Below, piece by piece: positions 50,946 through 61,583 of a stretch of DNA of 64,000 nucleotides. Below the pieces are notes generated by a model. The model worked only from the letters and a program-made list of their open reading frames with translations, did no database searches and was not told the DNA's origin. Source of the stretch: Arctopsyche grandis (lineage: Eukaryota > Arthropoda > Insecta > Trichoptera > Hydropsychidae); assembly GCF_051622035.1 (NCBI RefSeq), contig NC_135360.1, positions 15,690,501-15,754,500 of the forward strand, in the 5' to 3' direction. A program made the position numbers and the translations under genes. How positions within the stretch are numbered: position 1 is the first letter of the stretch; each line of letters opens with the position of its first letter.

Positions 50946-52004
50946 TTAAACTAAAGACTCTTTTAAGTCGACGTACAAAAGCAGATTTTGTTCAGGTAAT
51001 CTTTGTTTATACCTAAAGGAAATAGACACCTTGTTATAACTTTACAATTTACACCATGTTAATGTCACTATGGCAAAATTGTAAAATACATATCATATTC
51101 CGTATGATAATAATAATATTTGCACATAAAATAATTATAATAATATTAAATAATAAATGATAAATAACGCTTATATGATAAATCATATTATAGAAAAAGA
51201 GTCATGTGTCCTAGTTGTTTTATTTGAATTTATTCCGTGTTTCAAGCCAGGTTCGTCGCGCGTACATTTTTCACGCGCTTCGGTGCGCTTTTCTCTGAAT
51301 TTTTCACTCGAGTCGGACACGGAAATCGCGTGTCTGAGGGCACTTGATATACCGGACTTTTAACGACACCCTTTATCGAGCGAACCTCCTACTAAAACCC
51401 CCTTTAAAATGCGGCGGCCTTTAAGTGCTACCTGCTCTCGCCTATAGTATAATAATATTATAATTTCGATGTACATATGTAATTGAATCTCGAAACCGTG
51501 GAAAATGTCCTTGTCCTACGTTTCGGGAAAATTCTTTTGATTCATATTCGACCAGGATGTTAAGGCTTATTTTTCGAGCACGTCTTATGAACGTTGTTTC
51601 TCGTTTATATTTTTACGGTGTCGCGTAACGTTCACAAGCTCACCTGAACGTGTCGTAAAGAGGAGTTATGTTTTCATTTGACGTTTTCTCGTATGTATTG
51701 TCTATAATCTTGCGATATATTTTATGTTGGTGTGCTATGACATGGCGTTCGTCAGGATCAAAAGTTTACTATTTTTGACGGCTGGGATTAATAAGATGAT
51801 TCGTTAGTCAGCATAGTAAAATCGTGTTCTATACATTTTTCTTTTATGTATACATACATGTATGGTTTATTCGACATTGAAAGTTAAATATATATGAATA
51901 TGTTAAATACGATTTTCTCACCTATCTATGTACATATGGACATACATATTCGTTCATTATGAATTCAATTCATACATATGTATGTAGGTACATATACATA
52001 GTAG
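50946..52004. other. Intronic sequence, nothing recognised
   Basis: Contains a weak AG|GT site at 50995/50996 (see rejected items). A somewhat CpG-richer unique block lies at 51240-51420. No gene. Confidence 0.35.
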
Positions 52005-52510
52005 GTACAAAAGTTCTACTTCCGGTTGACGGATTTTGTTCAATTTTTTTGAATTACTTAAAATCTCTATATATATATATATATTATACATATACATTAC
52101 ATATCAAGAAGATAAAAATAATTTAATTGGTCAAAATAAAATAATATAAATATTGCTTAAAAAAAAATTACTACTTCCGGTTTACGAATTCTGACCAAAA
52201 CCTTATCAACTTAAAGTTAGTACATAAAGAAAGTTAATACAAATATAAATTTTCAGCTTGATACTTTCAGGGGTGTGAAAAAAATCGCGTGGTCACATTA
52301 TTTTTAACTTTTCTAAGAGGAAAAAATCCCACATCCGGTTAATTAAATTTAATGATTTTTTTTGTATTTTCGTCGCATTGATACAAGGATTATATTTATA
52401 TAAGAACACACATATTCGAAGGGTCAATAAATAGTGGAAGTAAAATCGAACTAGAGTAAACTGCCACTTCATCCATTGTTACTACGTACATACATAGATA
52501 AAGTAAAAAT
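52005..52510. repeat. Dispersed repeat, long copy
   Basis: Modules TTCTACTTCCGGTTGACG, CTACTTCCGGTTTACGAATT, GGTCACATTA, CCACATCCGG and the terminal TTGTTACTACGTACATACAT plus AGATAAAGT. The order and content are mirrored in inverted orientation at 40556-40860. No protein frame, so a non-autonomous element or the edge of a larger one. Confidence 0.65.
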
Positions 52511-53165
52511 TGAATTTTGAGTATTTTGGATTGAATTCGATTTATCTGAAGTTAAGATACATATTGAAGCTTTTTTTTAGAATGAACTGGTCCAGTCCTA
52601 CTATTTTGCAATGATTTTACATGCAATATATATGAATGTATGACTGTATGAATGTATGAGTGTATGTACACATACATATGAATATATATATAAATTTTTG
52701 CTTATCTGATAGATACTGGAGTTTTGATAACTTTTATGCCTTGAAACACAGAGAAAATTCTTCGAAAAGTTGATAGAATTTCAAACTTTTCACCCCTTTT
52801 TATCCGGAAAAATGTTTATATGACATTAATGTTTAATACACTGTAGGATCCTGTTTTAATATTTCAAAATGTTGTGAATCAGCTGAAACTTTAGTAGCTC
52901 ACGAGATTCACAAAAAAAACTAAATTATTTGAATAATTTACGATAGTATAACATTTACATATGTATGTAGGTGACATTTTTATTAATGTGTGCAGCGATA
53001 AATTTTGTAGTTCTAGTTCTAAAGAATTTTGCTACATTTTAAACCATTCATTTAAACATTTCAATGGCTTCATCCTCATCCTTATAACGATACCCTCTTT
53101 TACAAAAAATGTGCATGTATTTTAAGCTTTGTATTCATTTTTTTTACATGTAACAAAAAAAATAT

Positions 53166-53199
53166 CTAACATATTATTTTTGTTTATTTTCAGGTAAGA
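53166..53199 (+). promoter_or_regulatory. Candidate recursive splice site (ratchet point)
   Basis: TTTTTGTTTATTTTCAG|GTAAGAG, with the junction between 53193 and 53194. A T-rich tract precedes CAG, a branch-point-like CTAAC lies at 53166-53170 (23 bases before the junction), and a near-consensus 5' splice site follows with no exon between. In Drosophila and vertebrate long introns this juxtaposed 3'ss/5'ss is the defining signature of recursive splicing. It lies 41.2 kb downstream of PKC exon 1, in the sense orientation of PKC. It is the only site of this quality I found in the intron. Function is inferred from sequence only. Confidence 0.7.
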
Positions 53200-53265
53200 G
53201 CACAATCAACTGTAACAAAACTAAATTATTCAGCTCACGAACGTGGATCCTCTGATTACATAGAG
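53194..53265 (+). other. Candidate RS-exon / cryptic cassette exon
   Basis: 72 bases between the 3' splice site at 53193 and a second 5' splice site ATAGAG|GTAAAA at 53265/53266. Such a downstream donor is needed for exon definition at recursive sites. Spliced to PKC exon 1 (which ends in TG) it reads TGG TAA, a stop in the first full codon, so inclusion would truncate PKC after the half zinc finger. Read alone in frame 1 it is open for 24 codons, which leaves open a small exon of another transcript. Confidence 0.5.
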
Positions 53266-55448
53266 GTAAAATTGATTGGTGCGTTTCTCATTCCCCACCC
53301 TCTCTTCGCGGTCAATGTTTGTTTACCTTTACATTTCACAACATTATATTGAAATAGTTAATTTTCAATATTATCTCGATTGTCGATCGGAACAATAGTC
53401 AAATTTAACGCGTGAAATTCCACAGTTTTATTCAATGGAACGATATTAAATTTAACCTGAACGAGAGAACCCCTATATTCATCCCAATGGCTCATAGATA
53501 TAGAATATACATAGATATGCCTTTACATACAAATTTCGTTGGAGATGTTGTCGCCATTAACTGAGGGGTGCGGGGGGGTTTAACTAGCGGGGAAGTGGTG
53601 AAAAAAAAGGTCGACGCAGCGATCATCCGTGGTCAGCAACCAGTTTATGTACATATGTACATACACTGAAGTTTTATTTTATTTATAACTTTATTTTATT
53701 GGACACTCCGCGTGACAGTAAACCAAACTAATAAAGCCATATTAAGAAAAAAATATTTAGCTATACACACTATATTAAACTACAAATGTATGTTACTATA
53801 ATAAAACCATCATTAACTATTACAATATTTAAATATTAGTAACTTCCACAAGGATCAATTTTAAAGCTGACACTTTAATATTTAGTTCATTGTTTGTAGT
53901 TTTAAACTTAATGTCGATTTATGAATTTCCTTCAGTGCCAACAAGATATACGTGTGCATTTAGAGACATCTGTGGCAGAGGTTGTCGACCGCTGTTCAAT
54001 CACTGCATACAACACTACATACATCGCGCCGATATTTCATTATATGTTAAAATACTACTATAATTGAAGACATTATATATCAATTCTTACTTATGATATG
54101 TGATGCCATCCGCCTTTTTATGTTTTCTTGAGTAATTGTAACACAATTTCACTGAACACGTTGGCATTTTCGAAAAATGTCAATCGACCTTCCTACTTAG
54201 AAGCTAACTAGCTACTGAGAGAGAGTGTGCATGATCTGTATTTTTTTTTGTTTGTGCATGATCCAACAGGGTGACCGGCTTAGAGCGTCAGGGCGTATCT
54301 ATGGTATTCTATATCTATGCAATGGCTTCAATTCACAGATGTGCACTTCTCTCCCCGCCATACCCACAGATTATACACCGTGGTAGTACCCGTTGGAGCG
54401 TTACTCGGAACCCGGTGCCCATAGTCTGCTTTGTTTGATTCAATTCTAGAATTTCAATACTTAGAAGTGGTGGAAATTTCTCATTACGGGTATAGTATTC
54501 GCATTGTACGCCCTCCTACTAATCTAATCGTACAATATTCAATTAGGTCCTTCGACGAGATATAATCTTCAATAGGTACATTATTGTATTATGGATATTG
54601 CGCAGTATATACATATATATATAAATATACATATGTACATAAAAGTTGATTTTGTGTTACTGTGTGTTAGTTGTTCGACGTTTGTTTCGTAAGCTGATTA
54701 GTCTCTGCGGGACACGACGACGACGACGTTGAGGACACGTCGAACGATGCGGGAAATCTGGTCGATGTTTTCCTCTCCATTTGTTCGTTCGTTCGGTAGT
54801 CTTTTTGAACGACGTCTCATTAGGTTAATTAGCGTTATTTCGTTAGGGAGCGAAATCAGACGGGAAATACATATATTTTCCGGAGCGTAAGCTTGTACGC
54901 ACGGCTTGCTTTGAAATAAACAATCGTTTTTGTATTGTGTACATATGTATGTTTCAATGAAGCATTTGTCTGTACAATGTATGTATGTATGTCTTTCATA
55001 AATACTTATTTGGAGAGTATGTAGACTCGTTTAGAATGTTAAAACGGTCAGAAAAGGTTTTTGTTCAGATTTTCTCAGTTACAGATTATTGGATGCTGGA
55101 GAAATATTCTTTATTAGGAATCGATATCGTTGAATTTCTGTTAAATTCAATGCGTTTGTTCTCTAAGGCTATTTCATATACAAACATACATACATACATA
55201 TATGAAACGTTAACATTTTTAGACGTATTATACATACATATGTAGTAACAATAGATGAAGTTTTGTGATCATGCGAAAATTCGACCTCGTTTTCATTATG
55301 TGGATATATGTATTTTCTGTTTCGAAGTGTAGTGAATTTTTACTGTTTTTTTTTTGTTAATGAAAACGAAATTTATAACTTATCATCCTACAGTAAATCT
55401 TAAAGTTTTTGAAATATTCTAAAATTAGTTTCGCCATATAGACTTGAA
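53266..55448. other. Intronic sequence after the recursive site
   Basis: Unique, repeat-poor, with a G run at 53568-53577 and a CGACGACGACGACGTTG patch at 54716-54732. It ends with a piece of the TTTATCTAT-family repeat at 55240-55290. No PKC exon was found. Confidence 0.4.
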
Positions 55449-55978
55449 TCATATATATAATATCGCTATTCCGTCTGTATGTTTGTCTGTCTGAGATAAC
55501 GCTCCCTGAGATAAACACAGCCGTGGTTCGGGAGCAAGCGGCGACGTGCTGGATGTAGGTTTCAAATTACATTGAGCAACAAAAAAAATTACCAGAGTGG
55601 AGACTAACCAATCTTTACTAAGTTTGACCCACTGAATTCGAATATGATAATGATTTTTGTTTGTTAGTGATTGTTTACGAGATATGAGCGTTTAAAAAAA
55701 TGCGCGATTTTTACAGTTTTTTGGCTTTTGCGGTCTTTAACTCAAAATCTAGTAGTGCTGTGCTCAAAGTGAGTATTGGAATCAATAGTCAGATGTTTTT
55801 CCTATGTGTGTGTGTCCTAACGAAGCCAACGTCAAATTTTCAATTGGCCTTTTTTTTTTTAAACATGCGGGTTCTCGAACTGAACCCCCACTTCTTGCTA
55901 GAGTGGTACGCAGACCAATAGACTATTGTCCCCAATGGAGGAATTGCTCTAAATAACACATGATGTAATTGCGATCTA

Positions 55979-56071
<93 letters not shown>

Positions 56072-56237
56072 AATTGCATTATTATTTTTTATTGCATAAT
56101 TTAATTGGCATAACCGATTCCCGATTTCTGTTTCAGTTCCGATTCCGATTAATTATTACTATTCATAATGTAACTTTACTTTAAATTATGTATCAATCCG
56201 AAAGCACCCGTTGAAATTTCAACGGGCATAACACTAG
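55449..56237 (+). mobile_element. Helitron-like element A of a triple array
   Basis: Starts TCATATATATAATATCGCTA and ends with the 20-base hairpin CCCGTTGAAATTTCAACGGG followed, after CATAACA, by CTAG (56234-56237). This is the textbook Helitron 3' end. It contains a (TA)n tract at 55980-56061. No Rep/helicase coding remains. Element B starts two bases further on. Confidence 0.7.
55980..56061. repeat. (TA)n microsatellite
   Basis: About 82 bases of pure TA inside Helitron A. Confidence 0.97.
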
Positions 56238-56239
56238 CA

Positions 56240-56716
56240 TCTACTATATAAAACACTAATGTTTGTGTCGTCATGGTTGGTCGTCTTTGTTTGTGTGGTC
56301 GTCTTTGTTTGTGTAGTCGTCTTTATTTGTGTGGTCGTAGTTACGTCCATCAACCATCGATCGTTGGTTTTGTGCATCGTTGGGTGGAAATAACACGTTC
56401 GATTTATTTATTTTTCGACACAGTCCCCGCAGTGCCCGCCAAAGGGGGCGCAGGGGGCGCAGCAACTATGGGGCCCCGGCGAAGGGGGCGCAGCCCACAT
56501 GGAGCCCCGCCAAAGGGGGCGCAACCCCCTATGGAGCCCCTGTCGGGGGCATCGTAAGGGGCACAGTCCCATAGAGCCTTTGTCGGGGGCGCAGCCCATA
56601 TTGAAATTAATAAAAATATTTTTTTATATATTTTTTTAAATTTTATTGATTTTTTTTTTTGATTTTTAATTTTTTTTTTTTATATACACCCCGGGCAAAG
56701 CCGAGTAATAAAGCTA
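56240..56716 (+). mobile_element. Helitron-like element B of a triple array
   Basis: Starts TCTACTATATAAAACAC and ends CCCGGGCAAAGCCGAGTAAT plus AAAGCTA. Inside are about three copies of an 18-base TCGTCTTTGTTTGTGTGG unit (56280-56335) and a GGGGGCGCAG/GGAGCCCC-rich degenerate minisatellite (56420-56600). Frames open there are repeat artefacts. It directly abuts element C. Confidence 0.65.
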
Positions 56717-57478
56717 TCTTCTTAATATATAATTTGGAAAGAGACTTTGTATGTATCCTTGGTTCGTTCGTTCGTAGATCCGTGACGTCATCGAACAAAT
56801 GATTTGATTTATTTTTTTTTCGATTCATAGGCGCCGATTCGATTTTGGCGCTGATTCGATTAGGCGTTGATTCGCCTTAGTTCAGGGGGGTGCAGGGGGC
56901 GTAGCCCTAGACGGCAAATTCTCAGGGGGGCGCAGGTGGCGTAGCCCAAGTCGGCAAAGGTTCAGGGGGGTGCAGGGGACGTAGCCCTAGACGGCAAATG
57001 CTCAGGAGGGCGCGGGTGGCGTAGCCCTAGACGGCCAAGGTTTAGGGTGGCGGAGGCCTAGATGGCAAATGCTCAGGGGGGTGCAGGTGGCGTAGCCCTA
57101 GACGGAAAATGCTCAGGGGGGCGCAGGTGGCGTAGCCCTAAACGGAAAATGCTCAGGGGGGGCGCAGAGGGGCGAATCCCTAAACGGCAATTGCTCAGGG
57201 GGGCGCAGAGGGGCGAAGCCCTAAACGGAAATTGCTCAGGAGGGCGCAGGTGGCGTAGCCCTAGACGGAAAATGCCAGGGGGGCGCAGGTGGCGTAGCCC
57301 TAGACGGAAAATGCCAGGGGGGCGCAGGTGGCGTAGCCCTAGACGGTAAAGGTTCAGGAGGGATTTTATCAATTTTTATTTTTTTTGATTTTATTTAAAA
57401 AAAAAATTCTGATTGTTTTTTTAACATTTTTTAAATTTTTTTTTATACATCCCGGGCAAAGCCGGGTAATAAAGCTAG
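56717..57478 (+). mobile_element. Helitron-like element C of a triple array
   Basis: Starts TCTTCTTAATATATAATTTG + GAAAGAGACTTTG, the same start as the short family at 36091 and 50581, and ends CCCGGGCAAAGCCGGGTAAT + AAAGCTAG (CTAG 57475-57478). Most of its length is the GC-rich minisatellite described separately. Confidence 0.7.
56882..57360. repeat. GC-rich minisatellite, about 40-60-bp units
   Basis: About ten copies of a unit containing CAGGGGGGCGCAGGTGGCGT and AGCCCTAGACGGAAAATGCT. The first copies are about 60 bases and the last two about 44. Strong GC contrast with the 30-35% GC around it. Open frames on both strands (RRWRSPRR, LRHLRPPG) are products of the repeat. Confidence 0.9.
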
Positions 57479-59618
57479 TAGAATAAGTATAAAATTCAAC
57501 ATCGTTTTCCGTTATTGTATTAATTTTATTATCCATGTAAATAGTTGGAACAAAATTTTGCATGCATGCTTAAAAGTAGTAAAATCTTATATTTGTCAAT
57601 TATAATCAGTTGAAAATTGGACTTCCACTGAATGGACTTTGCCGAGAGGTTTCTTAATTGCAATTGATTTTAAGGGAATTATTGCGACCGATCTGGTTTT
57701 AGGGCTAGGGTTTTCGGTCTCAGACATATCCCCACACTACCCTCTTGAATCGTCAACCGCAGAATCTATAATGTCAATTTCTACGTCTCAATTTGAACTG
57801 CCTTTGGCACCTTCTCATTTCGCTTTGATAATGAATTCTGTACAAACATGAATGTTTTCACCTACAATGAGTCCTGGATCGTTTTAAGGACACCTTTGTA
57901 CCACCTCCATGATAATAAGAACGTGTTAATGTTATTGTTGGTTGATATTCTAAGGATTTTGTCTACGATTCTCAGTGTAGACGGTTGTAATTTTCAATTT
58001 CAATTTTTTTACTGCATTTCTGACAGTGATATTTGATGGATTAATCCTAAATTTAATTTAAAAAATTGATCGAAGAGTAAAATTATTAAAAAATGTAGAC
58101 GGAATTGTTATTTTAACCTGTAAATATTAAAAACTTTGGATATTTTTTAAATTCGATATTGGTAGATTTTATTTGTGATGTTCTAAGAAATGAGAATTAT
58201 TCAAAAATTTTAAATTCATTTAAAAAAGTTATTTTTATGATATTTAATTAAAAAAATCTTCTTTATAAAAGTAATAAACTAAAATTTTCTCTATGAATAT
58301 TTTAATAACTTAGTTAAACAATTAATTTTTGTGACGATTTACGTCACGGCATACACCTGTTAGATTAGCTAATTTGAACAATTAAATGATTTTTTTTTTT
58401 GAGAAAACCAATGGAGAATAAATTGTTTCATTATTTATTTTATCTTTAAAATTGCATGTTATGCAATTAATTGTACGTACGTTCAATAAGCCATTTTTTA
58501 TAATGCAATTTATTTTTAATTTCGTTACACACTTGATTACATAATATTATTCAATTTGTTTCATAATTAAAAGCTTATATGCTCGTATCATTTTCTAACG
58601 TTCGGTTTAAATAAAGATTTTATTGCTTTTCTGAAGGGCGTTCTTAACGAATATTGGAGTTTAACCAATTTTCTTGGAAAATTTTACGATATCCTTTGTG
58701 CATAGTTAATCTCCACGTAATATCCGTCGTTACGGGTACGAGATAAGCCTTGAAAATGAGGAGTTTTAATGCGTGAAGAATGTATTAAAAAAAAACATAA
58801 TAAAACGGAAAGCGATTTGAAACATGATCGGAGTTCAATAAAAATGAAAAACGATTTCATCGGAAAAGCTATAAGCTATTTTCTTTTAAGCGTTGCGTCG
58901 TGTCGCAATAAAGGAAAATTTAATATATTTAACGGAAATTCCTTGTATTCGAGTAAAAGCAAGAATTTTTCAGGAAAATGATCACCGACGGATTTCATTT
59001 AAAACGGTGAAGAATACTTGCTTTATTTTTAGACATAGCATTGCGAACACCGATCACGCAACATTGAACTATGATCCTAAAGTTCAATCCATATTTAGAC
59101 AATGAAATATATTTACATATATAATATAATATGTAAAAAAATTCTTATTCATCTTCTGTTATTCGTGCTAAATTTTACACTATTCGAGTCACGTAAAAGT
59201 ATTTGTGTTCCGCCAAATTTAATACACATATAAACAGTGTGCTTAATTTGCAATAAAAAGTTGGACATTTTCAATTGCGATGTGTTGAAATTTGTCTCCA
59301 AAATCTGTGACGAAAATTCACTTGGAAAAACAAATAAGCATAATCATTTGTTTTTTCGTATGAAAATTTGTTTGGAAGATTTCAACACTTCCGCAGTGGA
59401 AGAGTTGAGTGTCAGGGGTTGTCGCACAGTGTTTTCAACTCATATTTTGTGTATAATCATTATGTGAAATCATGGTATTTGGTACTTATGTACAAAAGTT
59501 TGATGGTAGATGTCGCCTTGTGCAACCTATAGTGGCACTTATGGTCGGGGCTAATACATAATGGATAAATGTAGACACTTTTTTGGTATCAATGTTTTGA
59601 AAAAATATTGAAATACTG
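57479..59618. other. Intronic sequence, mostly unique
   Basis: AT-rich and repeat-poor. A tail-like fragment of the second SINE subfamily (GATGTCGCCTTGTGCAACC) lies at 59509-59528. No gene is recognised. Confidence 0.35.
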
Positions 59619-59646
59619 TATATATATATATATATATACTTATGCG

Positions 59647-59739
<93 letters not shown>
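59619..59739. repeat. (TA)n microsatellite, interrupted
   Basis: Pure TA from 59619 to 59638 and from 59649 to 59739, interrupted by CTTATGCGCT. Confidence 0.97.
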
Positions 59740-59745
<6 letters not shown>

Positions 59746-59754
59746 CATATGTAG

Positions 59755-59882
59755 TACCGTTTACCATGCACCCTTTTTTTTTGATCTTTCGACTTAAAAT
59801 CTTTCGATTTTCGATCTTTGCTTTCCGATATTTGCTTTTTCGACCTTTTCACTTTCGGTACCGTGAGGTAGACCCGTTTTTC
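59755..59882. repeat. Dispersed repeat, copy 2 (inverted)
   Basis: Reverse-oriented copy of 28425-28545: ACCATGCACCC ... CTTTCGATTTTCGATCTTTG ... ACCGTGAGGTAGACCCGT. It begins right after a (TA)n array, which suggests that simple repeats seed at the element's end. Confidence 0.75.
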
Positions 59883-60616
59883 AGTTTTTTAATAAATAAA
59901 AAATTAAAATCTTACATATACACATGTGACTATACGCATACGCTATACGCATGTGACATGGGAGAATGTTAAGACTCTGTCTACTTATTTTTAGCACACA
60001 AATTTTGCGCTCAATTTGTGAAATATCGCCGCTTTTTTCCGCGATTCGTGCATGGGGTTTGACATTAAGGGAGGTTTACGGTCGCTTTAACGATCCAGTG
60101 CTAAACCGCCAAGGTTGGCTAAAACGGAGTTCAAGTTTGTGTCCCTTGTTCTGATGGACTGTGCGAAAACTACAGGAGATGGGCGAGAAAGAGGCGGGCA
60201 CGAGATGAGGGCCAACTGAGGAACAAGGAGCGGTTAATTTATAATCGAGTCGGTATCATCATTCTCAATGAAACATGTGGTGTCACAGACAAACATTAAA
60301 ATGTACGCTGCAATTTACAACCGTTATTTACCTACGATTCTCGTATTCCTCAATGCTGTCATTTGTATGTATATCGTATTATATTTTGGTTTCAATGTAT
60401 TAATGGTATGGTATATACATATTTAATGGGTTTGATATGTGAAGGTCTGTTGTAATTTATTGTTACTGCGGATCTATGTACATACATATATCGCTTGTAA
60501 GATATATTAGTGAAATTGCTCGGCTTTACTTATACTTTACTTTACTAATCTTAAAATGATCTCGCCCCTTTCAGAACCCATAATTTTTATTTATTTATTT
60601 ATATTTTAACAAAGGT
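59883..60616. other. Intronic sequence, nothing recognised
   Basis: Unique sequence; no gene or named repeat. Confidence 0.35.
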
Positions 60617-60931
60617 TCCAGCAGCGTGGCTCTGTGATTGCGTTAATGCTAAGCACCGAGAAGCACCGGGTTTGATCCCGTGAGCTGACCGAGTGAAAAG
60701 AATTTTCTCTGTGTATGATCTGTAGTGCTGCTTATCAAAATAAGATATTTGTGACTCCTAGTCGGTCGTTTTCTATTAGAGTTTGCTAATTTATCAGATT
60801 TTATAGTTGAAAGGGTTCTAACACCAAATTTGAAATAATCATCCCACATATTATGTCACCGCTATGATTTTAAAAATTTAAAATCTATAATATGTAGATG
60901 TCGCCCAAGGGCGTATTTAATCCGTAATGAC
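60617..60931 (+). mobile_element. tRNA-derived SINE, second subfamily
   Basis: Head CAGCGTGGCTCTGTGATTGC ... CCGGGTTTGATCCCGTG (B box). Body ACTCCTAGTCGGTCGTTTTC and AGAGTTTGCTAATTTATCAG, shared with the first subfamily. Tail GATGTCGCCCAAGGGCG, different from the first subfamily. Confidence 0.75.
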
Positions 60932-61118
60932 AAAAATATAAATTTATTAAAAAAAAAATAGATTTGTGACAAATTTGCGAGAGATAGAGATGGAGGGGGA
61001 GGGGGGGGGGGAGATGCCGATTTTATTGAATCTGTCACAACATTTAAATTAAATAGATAAAATGGTAAAATCTAACAGATTTAATAACAATCCAGACCTT
61101 GCCGTCTGCGTATATAGC

Positions 61119-61485
61119 CTGCAGTATACATAGCTCGGTGTTTGCGTCAATGCCAACCACTGAGAGGTTTCTGGGTTCAAATCATGAGTTGACCCCGGTT
61201 TACACAGGGAAATAATTTGTTCGGTAGTATTTCTGTAGTATTGCTGGTCAGACTTGGATATTTGTGACTTCAAGTCGATCGTTTCTTGTAAGAGTTTGCC
61301 AATTTATTTGGTTTCATTTTTGAAACGGGTCCTCATCAAATTAGCAAAACCATCCTACCTACTATGTCACCACTATTTGAATATGATTTAAAAAATTTAT
61401 AATCATTTAATTTATATTTGTACAAATTAAATTTAGGTATAACAAATATAGGTGTCGCACAGGGGCAACCCGCCATGTTATCATG
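61119..61485 (+). mobile_element. tRNA-derived SINE, second subfamily
   Basis: Head with CTCGGTGTTTGCGTCAATGC and B box CTGGGTTCAAATCATG. Body AAGTCGATCGTTTCTTGTAA and GAGTTTGCCAATTTATTTGG. Tail AGGTGTCGCACAGGGGCAAC. Only 190 bases separate it from the preceding copy, in the same orientation. Confidence 0.8.
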
Positions 61486-61504
61486 GGAAAAATATTTAAA
61501 AAAA

Positions 61505-61583
61505 ATACTCCATTGTGGCCGGGATTTGAACTCTCAGTCTTTACTGGTAAAAAATGGCATAACTAGTGCGCCAAATTTGACTC
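61505..61583 (-). repeat. tRNA-like sequence (pseudogene or SINE head)
   Basis: In reverse: TGGCGCACTAGTTATGCC (A box), then GAGTTCAAATCCCGGCC (B box), about 35 bases apart. I cannot fold a full cloverleaf with a normal acceptor stem, so a tRNA-derived SINE head or tRNA pseudogene is more likely than a working tRNA gene. Confidence 0.45.

Noticed and set aside
50974-51002. Second possible ratchet site TTTTGTTCAG|GTAATC at 50995/50996
   Set aside because: The pyrimidine tract is short and purine-broken, no branch-point motif at the right distance, and the donor is weaker than GTAAG. Kept only as a low-grade candidate.
57062-57372. Arg/Trp/Gly-rich and Leu/Arg/Pro-rich frames on opposite strands
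   Set aside because: Products of the GC-rich minisatellite inside Helitron C.
61505-61583. Functional tRNA gene
   Set aside because: A and B boxes are present but no complete cloverleaf could be drawn and SINE copies of tRNA origin lie next to it.
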